NCBI RefSeq assembly: GCF_000719285.1
Contig: NZ_JOFS01000001.1
Coordinates: 372,001-436,000 of the forward strand
Source of the DNA: Streptomyces bicolor
Lineage (GTDB): Bacteria; Actinomycetota; Actinomycetes; Streptomycetales; Streptomycetaceae
DNA: 64,000 bases
Direction: 5' to 3'
Positions 41,962 to 50,423 of this stretch are shown piece by piece (position 1 is the stretch's first letter; each line of letters starts with the position of its first letter). The position numbers and the translations under genes are program-made. The notes beneath the pieces were generated by a model. It did no database searches. It saw only the letters and a list, made by a program, of their open reading frames with translations, and was not told the DNA's origin.

Positions 41962-43263
41962 ATGACCGTGGCAGTGGAGTCGAGCGAGGTCGAGGCACTC
42001 GCCGTGGACGGCCTGCGCTGGATGGTCTCGGGTGCGCGGGAGACCGGGCACGGTGGGCTCGGGTGGCCCGTCCGGGGCTCGGACGACGAAGTCGACCCGA
42101 TGCTCTACAACGGTACGGCCGGGGTCGTGCCGGTGCTGCTGGAGGCGTGGCGGCACTTCGGTGACGACGCGTATGCCGACCTCGCGCTGCGCGCCGCGCG
42201 TTCCCTGGCGGACACGGTCGACGAGTACCCGGACGACTCGCTCTACTTCGGGCTCACCGGCATCGCGCTCGTCCTGCGGACCGTCCACCGCGAACTCGGG
42301 TACCCGGACGCCGACCTGGCCGCCGGTCGCGCCCTCGACCGGGTGCGGTCACGGTTCGACGGGACGCGCTGGGGCGAGTTGTTCGAGCTGATGGGCGGCA
42401 ACGCGGGCATCGGCCTTGGCGCGTTGGCGGCGGGCGACGCCGAGTTGGCCGTACTGGCGCTGGAGCCGTACGCGCGGACGGCTGAGACGACGGCGGCGGG
42501 CATCACCTGGGAGTACCGGCGCGGCATCGAGTCGCGGCTGCACCACATGTCGCACGGCACGCTCGGGATCGCGTACGCGTTGGCCGCCGTCGGGTCGGCC
42601 ACCGGCCGTGCGGATCTCGTAGAGCTGGCGCGGGCCGGGATCGCTGACGTCGTGGCCCGCGACGAGGGCGGTCCCGACGGTTTCCTCGTGCCGCACTCCG
42701 ACCCGCAGCGCGCCCCGGACCTGATCGACCGCCACAGCTACGGCTGGTGTCATGGTCCGGCCGGTGACGCCCATGTCTTCCGGCTGCTGCGGGACATCAC
42801 CGCTGACCCCGCCTGGTCGGCCCTCGCCGACCGCTGCTGGCACACGGTCACGCACTCCGGTCTGCCCCGCCGGCTGCGCCCCGGCTTCTGGGACAACAAC
42901 GGGCGCTGCTGCGGCACCGCGGGCGTCCTGGCCCTCGCCTGCGACCGGATCGCCGAACAGGGGGACTCCCCCGAGTTCGCGGGCGTCCTCGTCGCTGACA
43001 TCGCCGCCCACGCCACCCGGGACGCCGACGGCGCCCGCTGGTCCAACGTCGAGCACCGCGCCACCCCGAGCGACCTGGAACCGGAGACGGGGTGGGCCAT
43101 GGGCAACGCGGGGATCGTCCGTGAGCTCCTGCGGTACATCAGGATCGGCCGGGGCGGTGACCCGGCGTACTCCTTCGCCTGGCCCGACCAGCCGGTGCCG
43201 CGGGTTCAGGCCACCGACCCGATCCGGCCCGCCGGCGACGACGACGTGGACGTCGCGTCGTGA
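41962..43263 (+). CDS. Orphan LanC-like cyclase
   Basis: A 433-residue LanC/LANCL-fold protein (alpha/alpha barrel). Repeated GxxG-type helix-turn segments are visible (LYNGTAGVVPVLLEAWRHF, LYFGLTGIALVLRTVHRELG, MSHGTLGIAYALAAVGS, MGNAGIVRELLRYIRIG). The zinc region is present as SYGWCHGPAGD and NNGRCCGTAGV. In typical lantibiotic cyclases the second motif is Cys-His-Gly; here it is Cys-Cys-Gly, as in a subset of stand-alone relatives. No precursor peptide, dehydratase or transporter gene is nearby, so lanthipeptide formation is unlikely; glutathione- or thiol-related roles are known for eukaryotic LANCL proteins. ATG 41962 follows GGGAGG at 41951-41956. Its 3' end overlaps the convergent XdhC gene by 58 nt. 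Confidence 0.88.
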   Translation: MTVAVESSEVEALAVDGLRWMVSGARETGHGGLGWPVRGSDDEVDPMLYNGTAGVVPVLLEAWRHFGDDAYADLALRAARSLADTVDEYPDDSLYFGLTGIALVLRTVHRELGYPDADLAAGRALDRVRSRFDGTRWGELFELMGGNAGIGLGALAAGDAELAVLALEPYARTAETTAAGITWEYRRGIESRLHHMSHGTLGIAYALAAVGSATGRADLVELARAGIADVVARDEGGPDGFLVPHSDPQRAPDLIDRHSYGWCHGPAGDAHVFRLLRDITADPAWSALADRCWHTVTHSGLPRRLRPGFWDNNGRCCGTAGVLALACDRIAEQGDSPEFAGVLVADIAAHATRDADGARWSNVEHRATPSDLEPETGWAMGNAGIVRELLRYIRIGRGGDPAYSFAWPDQPVPRVQATDPIRPAGDDDVDVAS

Positions 43264-44366
43264 TGGATCGGCGTGTGCGCGCCCGTCAGTGAGACGCCGC
43301 TCCCGCCGCGCCGGTTGGCGACGATCTCGGAGGCGATCGACAGGGCCGTCTCCTCCGGGGTACGGGCGCCGAGGTCCAGGCCGATCGGGGAGCGGAGCCG
43401 GGCCAACTCCAGCTCGGTGACGCCGACTTCACGCAGCCTGTCGTTCCGGTCGAGGTGCGTCCGCCGCGACCCCATCGCGCCCACGTACGCCACCGGCAAC
43501 CGCAACGCCAACCGCAACAGCGGTACGTCGAACTTCGCGTCGTGGGTGAGCACGCACAGGACGGTCCGCGCATCCACCTCCGTGCGCTCCAGGTACTTGT
43601 GCGGCCACTCGACGACGATCTCGTCCGCCTCCGGGAAGCGGGCCTTCGTCGCGAAGACCGGGCGGGCGTCGCACACGGTCACGTGATAGTTCAGGAACTT
43701 GCCGATGCGCACGAGCGCCGACGCGAAGTCGATCGCGCCGAAGACGATCATCCGGGGCGGCGGGACCGAGGACTCGACCAGCACCGTGAGCGGGGCTCCG
43801 CAGCGCGAGCCCTGTTCGCCGATCTCCAAGGTGCCGGTGCGGCCGGCGTCCAGGAAGGCGCCCGCCTCCGCCGCGACCGTGCGGTCCAGTTCGGGATGGG
43901 CGCCGAAGCCGCCGTCGTACGAACCGTCGGGACGCACGAGAGTTGCGCGCCCCAGCAGTTCCCGTGGCCCGGACACGATCCTTGCGACCGCCGCCGCCTC
44001 GCCGCCCGCGGCCGCCCGCAGCGCGGTCGCGAGCACCGGGCGGGAGGGATCCCCGGCCCGGACCGGCGTGACCAGGATGTCGATGACGCCCCCGCAGGTC
44101 AGGCCGACCGCGAAGGCGTCCTCGTCGCTGTAGCCGAAGCGCTCCAGGACGGTCTCGCCGTCCTGCAGCGCCTGTTGGCACATCTCGTAGACCGCGCCCT
44201 CCACACAGCCGCCGGAGACCGAGCCGATCGCCGTGCCGTCCGCGTCCACCGCGAGCGCGGCGCCGGGCTGGCGGGGTGCGCTGCCGCCGACGGCCACCAC
44301 GGTGGCCACGGCGAAGTCGCGTCCCTGCTCGACCCACCGGTGCAGCTCTTCGGCGATGTCCAGCAT
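43206..44366 (-). CDS. XdhC/CoxI-family xanthine dehydrogenase maturation factor
   Basis: A 386-residue accessory protein, last in the leftward purine operon. XdhC proteins bind molybdenum cofactor, have it sulfurated and insert it into xanthine dehydrogenase. The N-terminal part has VATVVAVGGSAPRQPGAAL, GSVSGGCVEGAVYEM (conserved Cys in SGGCVE) and GLTCGGVIDILV. The C-terminal Rossmann-like part has MIVFGAIDFASALVRIGKFL, YHVTVCDARPVFATKARFPE, VLCVLTHDAKFDVPLL and YVGAMGSRRTH. ATG 44366 has AGGAG upstream. A Ser/Thr-rich tail (about 365-386) is encoded by DNA overlapping the LanC-like gene. It is separated by 48 nt from the permease gene. Confidence 0.93.
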   Translation of the reverse strand: MLDIAEELHRWVEQGRDFAVATVVAVGGSAPRQPGAALAVDADGTAIGSVSGGCVEGAVYEMCQQALQDGETVLERFGYSDEDAFAVGLTCGGVIDILVTPVRAGDPSRPVLATALRAAAGGEAAAVARIVSGPRELLGRATLVRPDGSYDGGFGAHPELDRTVAAEAGAFLDAGRTGTLEIGEQGSRCGAPLTVLVESSVPPPRMIVFGAIDFASALVRIGKFLNYHVTVCDARPVFATKARFPEADEIVVEWPHKYLERTEVDARTVLCVLTHDAKFDVPLLRLALRLPVAYVGAMGSRRTHLDRNDRLREVGVTELELARLRSPIGLDLGARTPEETALSIASEIVANRRGGSGVSLTGAHTPIHHDATSTSSSPAGRIGSVA

Positions 44367-44414
44367 CTGTCGGTCTCCTTAAAGCGGTTGTGTGAAGGGC
44401 AATTCACGCACTGA

Positions 44415-45872
44415 CTAGTGCACGCCCATCCAGCTCTCAATGGGATTGAGGGCGAAAAAGACCAGGAAGATGCCTGTCAGGGCCCACATGAACGCCCCGA
44501 TCTCCCGCGCCTTGCCCTGGGCGATCTTGATGGCGACGTACGAGATGACACCGGCCGCGACGCCCGCGGTGATCGAGTAAGTGAACGGCATGATCACGAC
44601 CGTGAGGAACACCGGGATCGCGGTGGCCCGGTCGGCCCAGTCCACGTGCCGCGCGTTCATCATCATCATCGCGCCGATCACCACCAGGGCGGCGGCAGCG
44701 ACCTCGCCTGGCACGATCGCCGTGAGCGGCGTGAAGAACAGGCAGGCCGCGAAGAACAGGCCGGTGACGACCGAGGACAGGCCCGTGCGGGCACCCTCGC
44801 CCACGCCGGTCGCCGACTCGACGAACACCGTCTGACCGGACGCGCCGGACACACCGCCGATCGCACCGCCCGCACCGTCGATGAACAGCGCCTTGGACAG
44901 GCCCGGCATCCGGCCCTTGTCGTCGGCGAGCTTGGCCTCGGTGCCGACGCCGATGATCGTCGCCATCGCGTCGAAGAACCCGGCGAGCACGAGGGTGAAC
45001 ACGATCATGCCGACCGTCATCGCGCCGACCTCGCCCCAGCCGCCGAACTCGACGTTGCCGAAGATCGAGAAGTCGGGCATGGACACCGCGCTGCCGTGCA
45101 GTTCGGGCGCGCCGCTGGCCCACTGCTTGGGGTCGATGACGTCGAGGGCGTTGAGGATGACGGCGAGCACGGTGCCGCCGACGATGCCGATCAGGATCGC
45201 GCCGGGGATGCCGCGCGCCTGGAGCATGAAGATCGCGAGGAGGGTGACCGCGAAGAGCAGGACGGGCCAGCCGGCCAGTTCGCCGGCCGGGCCGAGGGTG
45301 ACCGGGGTCCCCTCGCCCTGGTGCACGAAACCGGCCTTGAAGAAGCCGATCAGGGCGACGAACAGGCCGATGCCCATGGTGATCGCGTGCTTCAGCGCGA
45401 GCGGGATCGCGTTCATGATCATCTCGCGCAGGCCGGTGACGACCAGCAGCATGATGACGACGCCGTACATCACACACATGCCCATGGCCTGCGGCCAGGT
45501 CATCTGCGGGGCGACCTGCGAGGCGAGCACGCCGGAGACGGAGAGGCCGGCGGCGAGGGCGAGCGGCACCTTGCCGAAGAAGCCCATCAGCAGCGTGGTG
45601 AAGGCCGCCGCGAACGCGGTCGCGGTGATGAGCGCCTTCTGGGCGAGCGTGTCCCCGGCGGCGTCCTTGCCGGACAGGATCAGCGGGTTGAGCAGCAGGA
45701 TGTACGCCATCGCCATGAAGGTGGTGACGCCGCCGCGCACCTCACGCGCGACCGTGGATCCTCTGTGGGATATGTGGAAGTACCGGTCGAGCCACGACCT
45801 GCCGGCGGGGACGCGGGTGCCTTCTCCCGCGTCTTCGGCAGTGGTCGTCGGCTCCAGTGACTGCTGGGTCAT
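44415..45872 (-). CDS. NCS2-family purine permease (AzgA-like)
   Basis: A 485-residue inner-membrane nucleobase transporter with about 12-14 membrane segments. The N-terminal half has REVRGGVTTFMAMAYILLLN and NPLILS, typical of AzgA-type (adenine/guanine/hypoxanthine) NCS2 proteins. Other hallmarks are ATAFAAAFTTLLMGFFGKVP, ALAAGLSVSGVLASQVAP, GFFDAMATIIGVGTEAKLAD and GASGQTVFVESATGVGEGAR, which carry the substrate-site residues of helices 8 and 10. Supplies xanthine/hypoxanthine-type substrate to the dehydrogenase encoded upstream in the operon. ATG 45872 is preceded by GGGAG. The 263-nt gap to the upstream subunit gene may hold an extra promoter. Confidence 0.92.
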   Translation of the reverse strand: MTQQSLEPTTTAEDAGEGTRVPAGRSWLDRYFHISHRGSTVAREVRGGVTTFMAMAYILLLNPLILSGKDAAGDTLAQKALITATAFAAAFTTLLMGFFGKVPLALAAGLSVSGVLASQVAPQMTWPQAMGMCVMYGVVIMLLVVTGLREMIMNAIPLALKHAITMGIGLFVALIGFFKAGFVHQGEGTPVTLGPAGELAGWPVLLFAVTLLAIFMLQARGIPGAILIGIVGGTVLAVILNALDVIDPKQWASGAPELHGSAVSMPDFSIFGNVEFGGWGEVGAMTVGMIVFTLVLAGFFDAMATIIGVGTEAKLADDKGRMPGLSKALFIDGAGGAIGGVSGASGQTVFVESATGVGEGARTGLSSVVTGLFFAACLFFTPLTAIVPGEVAAAALVVIGAMMMMNARHVDWADRATAIPVFLTVVIMPFTYSITAGVAAGVISYVAIKIAQGKAREIGAFMWALTGIFLVFFALNPIESWMGVH

Positions 45873-46135
45873 GTGGGCCTACTCCCAAGGTTCAAAGGGG
45901 CACCCGCGTCGACCACCCTGACGGTCGATCAACCGCGTGCGCGGCGGCGGGATTTGGGAAGGTGCTTCGGCCGCACGACCCGGGGGACGGCCCGAGACGA
46001 ACGAACAGGATCTGTGGGGCTGGTACGTGCTGGTTCTCCGACGACCGCGAGCGGTGCGGCGGTCCGAGTACTCCGGGCGGCGCGGCGGAGTGTGTGACGT
46101 TCCCACACGCCGCCCGGAGGGACTTACGGGATTCC

Positions 46136-48520
46136 TTACGCCGTACCGGTGAGGTGTTCCGGACGTACCGGCGTGCGGTTGAGCTCCAGCCCGGTCGCGT
46201 TCCGGATCGCCGCGAGAACGGCCGGGGTGGACGACAGGGTGGGGGCCTCGCCGATGCCGCGCAGCCCGTACGGGGCGTGGTCGTCGGCGAGTTCGAGCAC
46301 GTCGACGGGGATGGTCGGCGTGTCGAGGATCGTGGGGATGAGGTAGTCCGTGAAGGAGGGGTTCTTCACCTTCGCCGTCTTGGGGTCGACGACGATCTCC
46401 TCCATGACCGCCACGCCGAGACCCTGGGTCGTACCGCCCTGGATCTGGCCGATGACGGACAGCGGGTTGAGCGCCTTGCCGACGTCCTGGGCGCAGGCCA
46501 GCTCGATCACCTTCACCAGGCCGAGCTCGGTGTCGACCTCGACGACGGCGCGGTGCGCGGCGAAGGAGTACTGGACGTGGCCGAAGCCCTGACCGGTGCG
46601 CAGGTCGAAGGCCTCGGTCGGACGGTGCCGCCACTCGGCCTCGACCTCGACCGTCTCACCTTCGAGTACGTCCACCAGGTCGGCGAGGACCTCGCCGCCG
46701 TCGGTGACGACCTTGCCGCCCTCCAGCAGCAGCTCCGCCGTGGCCCAAGCGGGGTGGTAGGAGCCGAACTTACGGCGCCCGATCTCCAGGACCTTCTCGC
46801 GGACCAGCTCGCAGGAGTTCTTGACGGCACCGCCGGTGACGTACGTCTGCCGGGATGCCGAGGTCGAACCCGCCGAGCCCACCTGCGTGTCCGCGGGGTG
46901 GATCGTCACCTGCGTGACGCCCAGCTCGGTGCGGGCGATCTGGGCATGGACGGTGACACCGCCCTGGCCGACCTCCGCCATGGCCGTGTGCACGGTGGCG
47001 ACGGGCTCATCCGCGATGACCTCCATGCGCACCTTGGCGGTGGAGTAGTCGTCGAAGCCCTCCGAGAAGCCGACGTTCTTGATACCGACCGCGTAGCCGA
47101 CACCGCGTACGACGCCTTCACCGTGCGTGGTGTTGGACAGACCGCCCGGCAGCTGCCGGACGTCCGCACCCTCGCTGGACTCCCACTGGCGCTCCGGCGG
47201 CATCGGCATCGCCTTGACGCGGCGCAGGAGTTCGGCGACCGGCGCCGGGGAGTCGACCGGCTGCCCGGTCGGCATGATGGTGCCCTGCTCCATGGCGTTC
47301 AGCTGCCGGAACGCCACCCGGTCCATACCGACCGCGTCGGCCAGCTTGTCCATCTGCGCCTCGTAGGCGAAGCACGCCTGGACCGCGCCGAAGCCGCGCA
47401 TGGCGCCGCAGGGCGGGTTGTTGGTGTAGAGGGCGATGGCCTCGATGTCGACGTCGTCGACGACGTACGGGCCGATCGACAGCGAGGAGGCGTTGCCGAC
47501 GACCGCCGGGGAGGCGGAGGCGTACGCGCCGCCGTCCAGCACGATCCGGCACTTCACGTGGGTGAGCTTGCCGTCCTTCGTGGCGCCGTGCTCGTAGTAG
47601 AGCTTGGCGGGGTGACGGTGGACGTGCCCGAAGAAGGACTCGAACCGGTTGTAGACGATCTTGACCGGCTTGCCCGTGCGCAGTGCCAGCAGGCAGGCGT
47701 GGATCTGCATCGACAGGTCCTCGCGACCGCCGAAGGCGCCGCCGACGCCGGACAGCGTCATGCGGACCTTCTTCTCGGGCAGGCCGAGCACGGGCGCGAT
47801 CTGGCGCAGGTCGGAGTGCAGCCACTGGGTGGCGATGTAGAGGTGGACGCCGCCGTCCTCGTCCGGTACGGCGAGGCCGGACTCCGGGCCGAGGAAGGCC
47901 TGGTCCTGCATGCCGAAGGTGTACTCGCCCTTGACGACGAAGTCGGCCCGCTTCGCGGCCGCTTCGGCGTCGCCGCGGATGATCGGCTGGCGGTGGACGA
48001 TGTTCGGGTGCGGGACGTGACCGGAGTGGTGGTCGTCGCGGTTCTCGTGGATGAGGATCGCGTCCGGGGCGGTCGCGGAGGCCTCGTCGGTGATGACGGG
48101 CAGCTCGCGGTACTCGACCTTGATCTTGGCGGCGGCGCGGCGGGCCGTCTCCGGGTGGTCGGCGGCGACGATGGCGACCGGCTCGCCGTGGTGGCGTACC
48201 TTGCCGTGTGCGAGAACCGGGGTGTCCTGGATCTCCAGGCCGTAGTTCTTCACGTCGGTCGGCAGGTCGTCGTACGTCATGACGGCGTAGACGCCTGCCA
48301 TGGCGAGCGCCTCGCTCGTGTCGATGGACACGATCTCGGCGTGCGCGACGGTCGACCGGAGGATCTGCCCCCAGAGCATGTCCTCGTGCCACATGTCGGA
48401 CGAGTACGCGAACTCGCCGGTGACCTTGAGGGTGCCGTCCGGGCGGAGGGTCGACTCACCGATGCCGCCCTTGGTCTGGGAGCCCTGGGTGATCTTCGTA
48501 GGAGCGCCGTTGGTGGGCAT
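46136..48520 (-). CDS. Xanthine dehydrogenase molybdopterin-binding subunit
   Basis: A 794-residue large subunit of the xanthine oxidase family that carries the Mo-pterin site and oxidises hypoxanthine/xanthine to urate. Landmarks are GTLKVTGEFAYSSDM, PETARRAAAKIKVEYRELPV, QDQAFLGPESGLAVPDEDGG, the cofactor motif SGVGGAFGGRED, PPCGAMRGFGAVQACFAYEA, AMAEVGQGGVTVHAQIART and the active-site glutamate segment YGLRGIGEAPTLSS near the C-terminus. Length matches the family. ATG 48518-48520 lies 2 nt after the stop of the iron-sulfur gene, with GAGGCGG upstream. Confidence 0.95.
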   Translation of the reverse strand: MPTNGAPTKITQGSQTKGGIGESTLRPDGTLKVTGEFAYSSDMWHEDMLWGQILRSTVAHAEIVSIDTSEALAMAGVYAVMTYDDLPTDVKNYGLEIQDTPVLAHGKVRHHGEPVAIVAADHPETARRAAAKIKVEYRELPVITDEASATAPDAILIHENRDDHHSGHVPHPNIVHRQPIIRGDAEAAAKRADFVVKGEYTFGMQDQAFLGPESGLAVPDEDGGVHLYIATQWLHSDLRQIAPVLGLPEKKVRMTLSGVGGAFGGREDLSMQIHACLLALRTGKPVKIVYNRFESFFGHVHRHPAKLYYEHGATKDGKLTHVKCRIVLDGGAYASASPAVVGNASSLSIGPYVVDDVDIEAIALYTNNPPCGAMRGFGAVQACFAYEAQMDKLADAVGMDRVAFRQLNAMEQGTIMPTGQPVDSPAPVAELLRRVKAMPMPPERQWESSEGADVRQLPGGLSNTTHGEGVVRGVGYAVGIKNVGFSEGFDDYSTAKVRMEVIADEPVATVHTAMAEVGQGGVTVHAQIARTELGVTQVTIHPADTQVGSAGSTSASRQTYVTGGAVKNSCELVREKVLEIGRRKFGSYHPAWATAELLLEGGKVVTDGGEVLADLVDVLEGETVEVEAEWRHRPTEAFDLRTGQGFGHVQYSFAAHRAVVEVDTELGLVKVIELACAQDVGKALNPLSVIGQIQGGTTQGLGVAVMEEIVVDPKTAKVKNPSFTDYLIPTILDTPTIPVDVLELADDHAPYGLRGIGEAPTLSSTPAVLAAIRNATGLELNRTPVRPEHLTGTA

Positions 48521-48522
48521 GC

Positions 48523-49134
48523 TCAGACCGCCTCTCCCTGCCGGGCGGCCGCCAGGCGGACCGCGTCCATGATCTTCTCGTAGCCCGTGCAGCGGCACAG
48601 GTTGCCCGACAGGGCCTCGCGGATGTCCGCGTCGGTCGGGTTGGGGTTTTTCTCCAGCATCTCGTCGGCGGCGACCAGCAGACCCGGCGTGCAGAAGCCG
48701 CACTGGACGGCGCCGGCATCGATGAACGCCTGCTGGATCGGGGAGAGTTCGGTGCCCTCGCCGGTCTGGGAGTCCTGCCCCTTGGCCGCCCTCCCCCAGG
48801 CTTCGCCCGGGGGGACCCCCAGCTGGGCGTCCTGGAGGGACGTACCACAGGCACCGGAGGCGCAACCGCCGCCCTCCGCACGCTGCTTGGCGTAGTCCGC
48901 GAGCCCCTCGACGGTCACGACCTCACGGCCCTCGACCTGACCGGCGGCGACCAGGCAGGAACACACAGGCACGCCGTCGAGCCGAACCGTGCAGGACCCG
49001 CACTCACCCTGCTCACAGGCGTTCTTGGATCCCGGCAGACCGAGCCGCTCGCGCAGCACGTACAGAAGGCTCTCGCCCTCCCAGACGTCGTCGGCTTCCT
49101 GCGGACGTCCGTTGACAGTGAAGTTGACGCGCAT
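48523..49134 (-). CDS. Xanthine dehydrogenase 2Fe-2S subunit with repeat-derived insert
   Basis: A 203-residue electron-transfer subunit. The plant-ferredoxin-type cluster is bound by Cys40, 45, 48 and 60 (CEQGECGSC, then C at x11), and the second cluster by Cys145, 148, 180 and 182 (QCGFCTPG, LCRCTGYE). Typical family members are about 160 residues; here about 45 extra residues (83-130, including EGGGCASGACGTS and GVPPGEAWGRAAKGQ) separate the two cluster domains. Part of this insert (residues 104-115) is encoded by a palindromic repeat at 48791-48822. The insert sits in the inter-domain linker, so function is probably kept. The start overlaps the stop of the FAD subunit gene by one base. 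Confidence 0.95.
   Translation of the reverse strand: MRVNFTVNGRPQEADDVWEGESLLYVLRERLGLPGSKNACEQGECGSCTVRLDGVPVCSCLVAAGQVEGREVVTVEGLADYAKQRAEGGGCASGACGTSLQDAQLGVPPGEAWGRAAKGQDSQTGEGTELSPIQQAFIDAGAVQCGFCTPGLLVAADEMLEKNPNPTDADIREALSGNLCRCTGYEKIMDAVRLAAARQGEAV
48791..48822. repeat. Palindromic repeat inserted in the 2Fe-2S gene
   Basis: CTCCCCCAGGCTTCGCCCGG followed by GGGGACCCCCAG. The arms CCCCCAGGC and GCCCGGGGG form a 9-bp hairpin with one mismatch and a TTC loop, followed by ACCCCCAG. Layout and arms match the element at 21007-21037. It is in frame and lengthens the protein linker. Confidence 0.75.
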
Positions 49135-50024
49135 CAGGCGACTCCCTCCGTGGTGGCGGCGGTGCCGCGGTACGACTCCCAGGTCCAGGTCAGCGTGCGG
49201 CGGGCCATGATGCCGACCGCGTGCCGGCGGTAGCTCGCCGTGCCCCGGACGTCGTCGATCGGGTTGCAGGCAGCGGAGCACAGGTCCGCGAACTGCTTGG
49301 CGACCGACGGAGTGATGATCTTGCCGTTGTCCCAGAAGCCGCCCTCTTCGAGCGCCGCGTTCAGGAACTCCTCGGCGGCCTTGGCCCGCACCGGCGTCGG
49401 GGCGGCCGAGCCGATACCCGTACGGACGGTCCGCGTCTCGGGGTGCAGCGCGAGACCGAAGGCGCACACGGCGATGACCATGGCGTTGCGGGTGCCGACC
49501 TTGGAGTACTGCTGCGGCCCGTCGGCCTTCTCGATGTGTACGGCCCTGATGAGCTCGTCGGCGGCGAGCGCGTTGCGCTTCACACCCGTGTAGAACTCGT
49601 CGATCGGAATACGGCGGCTGCCGCGCACCGACTCCACCTCGACCTCGGCGCCGGCCGCCAGCAGGGCGGGGTGGGCGTCTCCGGCCGGGGAGGCGGTGCC
49701 GAGGTTGCCGCCGACGCCGCCGCGGTTGCGGATCTGCGGGGAGGCCACGGTGTGCGAGGCCAGGGCGAGCCCGGGCAGCTCGGCGCGCAGGTGCTCCATG
49801 ATCTTGGTGTACGGGACGGAGGCACCGAGCCGCACACTGTCCTCGCCGACCTCCCACTCGTAGAGGTCACCGATGCGGTTCAGGTCGAGGAGGTACTCGG
49901 GCCGGCGGTGGTCGAAGTTGATCTCGACCATCACGTCGGTGCCACCCGCAATCGGCACAGCGGTGGGGTGCTCGGCCTTCGCGGCGAGCGCCTCCTCCCA
50001 GCTGGCGGGGCGAAGGAAGTCCAT
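49134..50024 (-). CDS. Xanthine dehydrogenase FAD-binding subunit
   Basis: A 296-residue medium subunit that takes electrons from the iron-sulfur clusters and passes them to NAD. FAD motifs are TAVPIAGGTDVMVEINFD and RNRGGVGGNLGTASPAGDAH. The C-terminal CO-dehydrogenase-flavoprotein-like domain has KVGTRNAMVIAVCAFGLALH, GIGSAAPTPVRA and a terminal DVRGTASYRRHAVGIMARR. It is the first gene of the leftward purine operon; ATG 50024 follows an AAGAGAG sequence. The promoter must lie in the 399-nt gap shared with the divergent PucR gene. Confidence 0.95.
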   Translation of the reverse strand: MDFLRPASWEEALAAKAEHPTAVPIAGGTDVMVEINFDHRRPEYLLDLNRIGDLYEWEVGEDSVRLGASVPYTKIMEHLRAELPGLALASHTVASPQIRNRGGVGGNLGTASPAGDAHPALLAAGAEVEVESVRGSRRIPIDEFYTGVKRNALAADELIRAVHIEKADGPQQYSKVGTRNAMVIAVCAFGLALHPETRTVRTGIGSAAPTPVRAKAAEEFLNAALEEGGFWDNGKIITPSVAKQFADLCSAACNPIDDVRGTASYRRHAVGIMARRTLTWTWESYRGTAATTEGVA

Positions 50025-50423
50025 GACCGGCTCTCTTCTTGGTCTCGTGGGTCGTACGGTTTGAGCCAGATCTGGTGCGGCGGGCCCGGCTCGTTCATGT
50101 GCTGTTAACGCGCATTGACGTCAGTACACAGCGCCGTCCTCCACCGGGGTCAGTCACGGAAACCATGAAGGAGTTGGCTGGCCAGGGAGGTCATCTTGTA
50201 GATTCGTATGAACGGAGGTCACCAGTAACCTCCCCGTTTTCCCTGGGAAACATCAAGCACAGCTCCGGGAAGACGTGAGACACAGCCCTTGTGACCAGGG
50301 ACACAGCCGGGACACGGCCCCGGCGGACGCCGGTCACCACTCACGGGCCCTCGAACGGGCCGCTCACCACACGACCCTCTAGATCCATCGTAGATTTCGA
50401 GACAAAGAACGGCGGCGACGAGA
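50025..50423. other. Divergent promoter region of the purine operon and pucR-type gene
   Basis: Non-coding region with the inverted repeat at 50214-50233. No other structure was convincing, and no minus-35/minus-10 pair was fixed by eye. It is the likely site of PucR-type and nitrogen-dependent control. Confidence 0.45.
50214..50233. promoter_or_regulatory. Candidate operator GGAGGT-N8-ACCTCC
   Basis: Perfect 6-bp arms around CACCAGTA, 190 nt upstream of both the divergent xanthine dehydrogenase and PucR-family start codons. It is the clearest dyad in this gap, so it is the best candidate for binding of the PucR-family protein. Confidence 0.45.

Noticed and set aside
41962..43263. Lanthipeptide biosynthetic cluster
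   Set aside because: Only a LanC-like protein is present; no precursor, LanB/LanM dehydratase, protease or exporter within the window.
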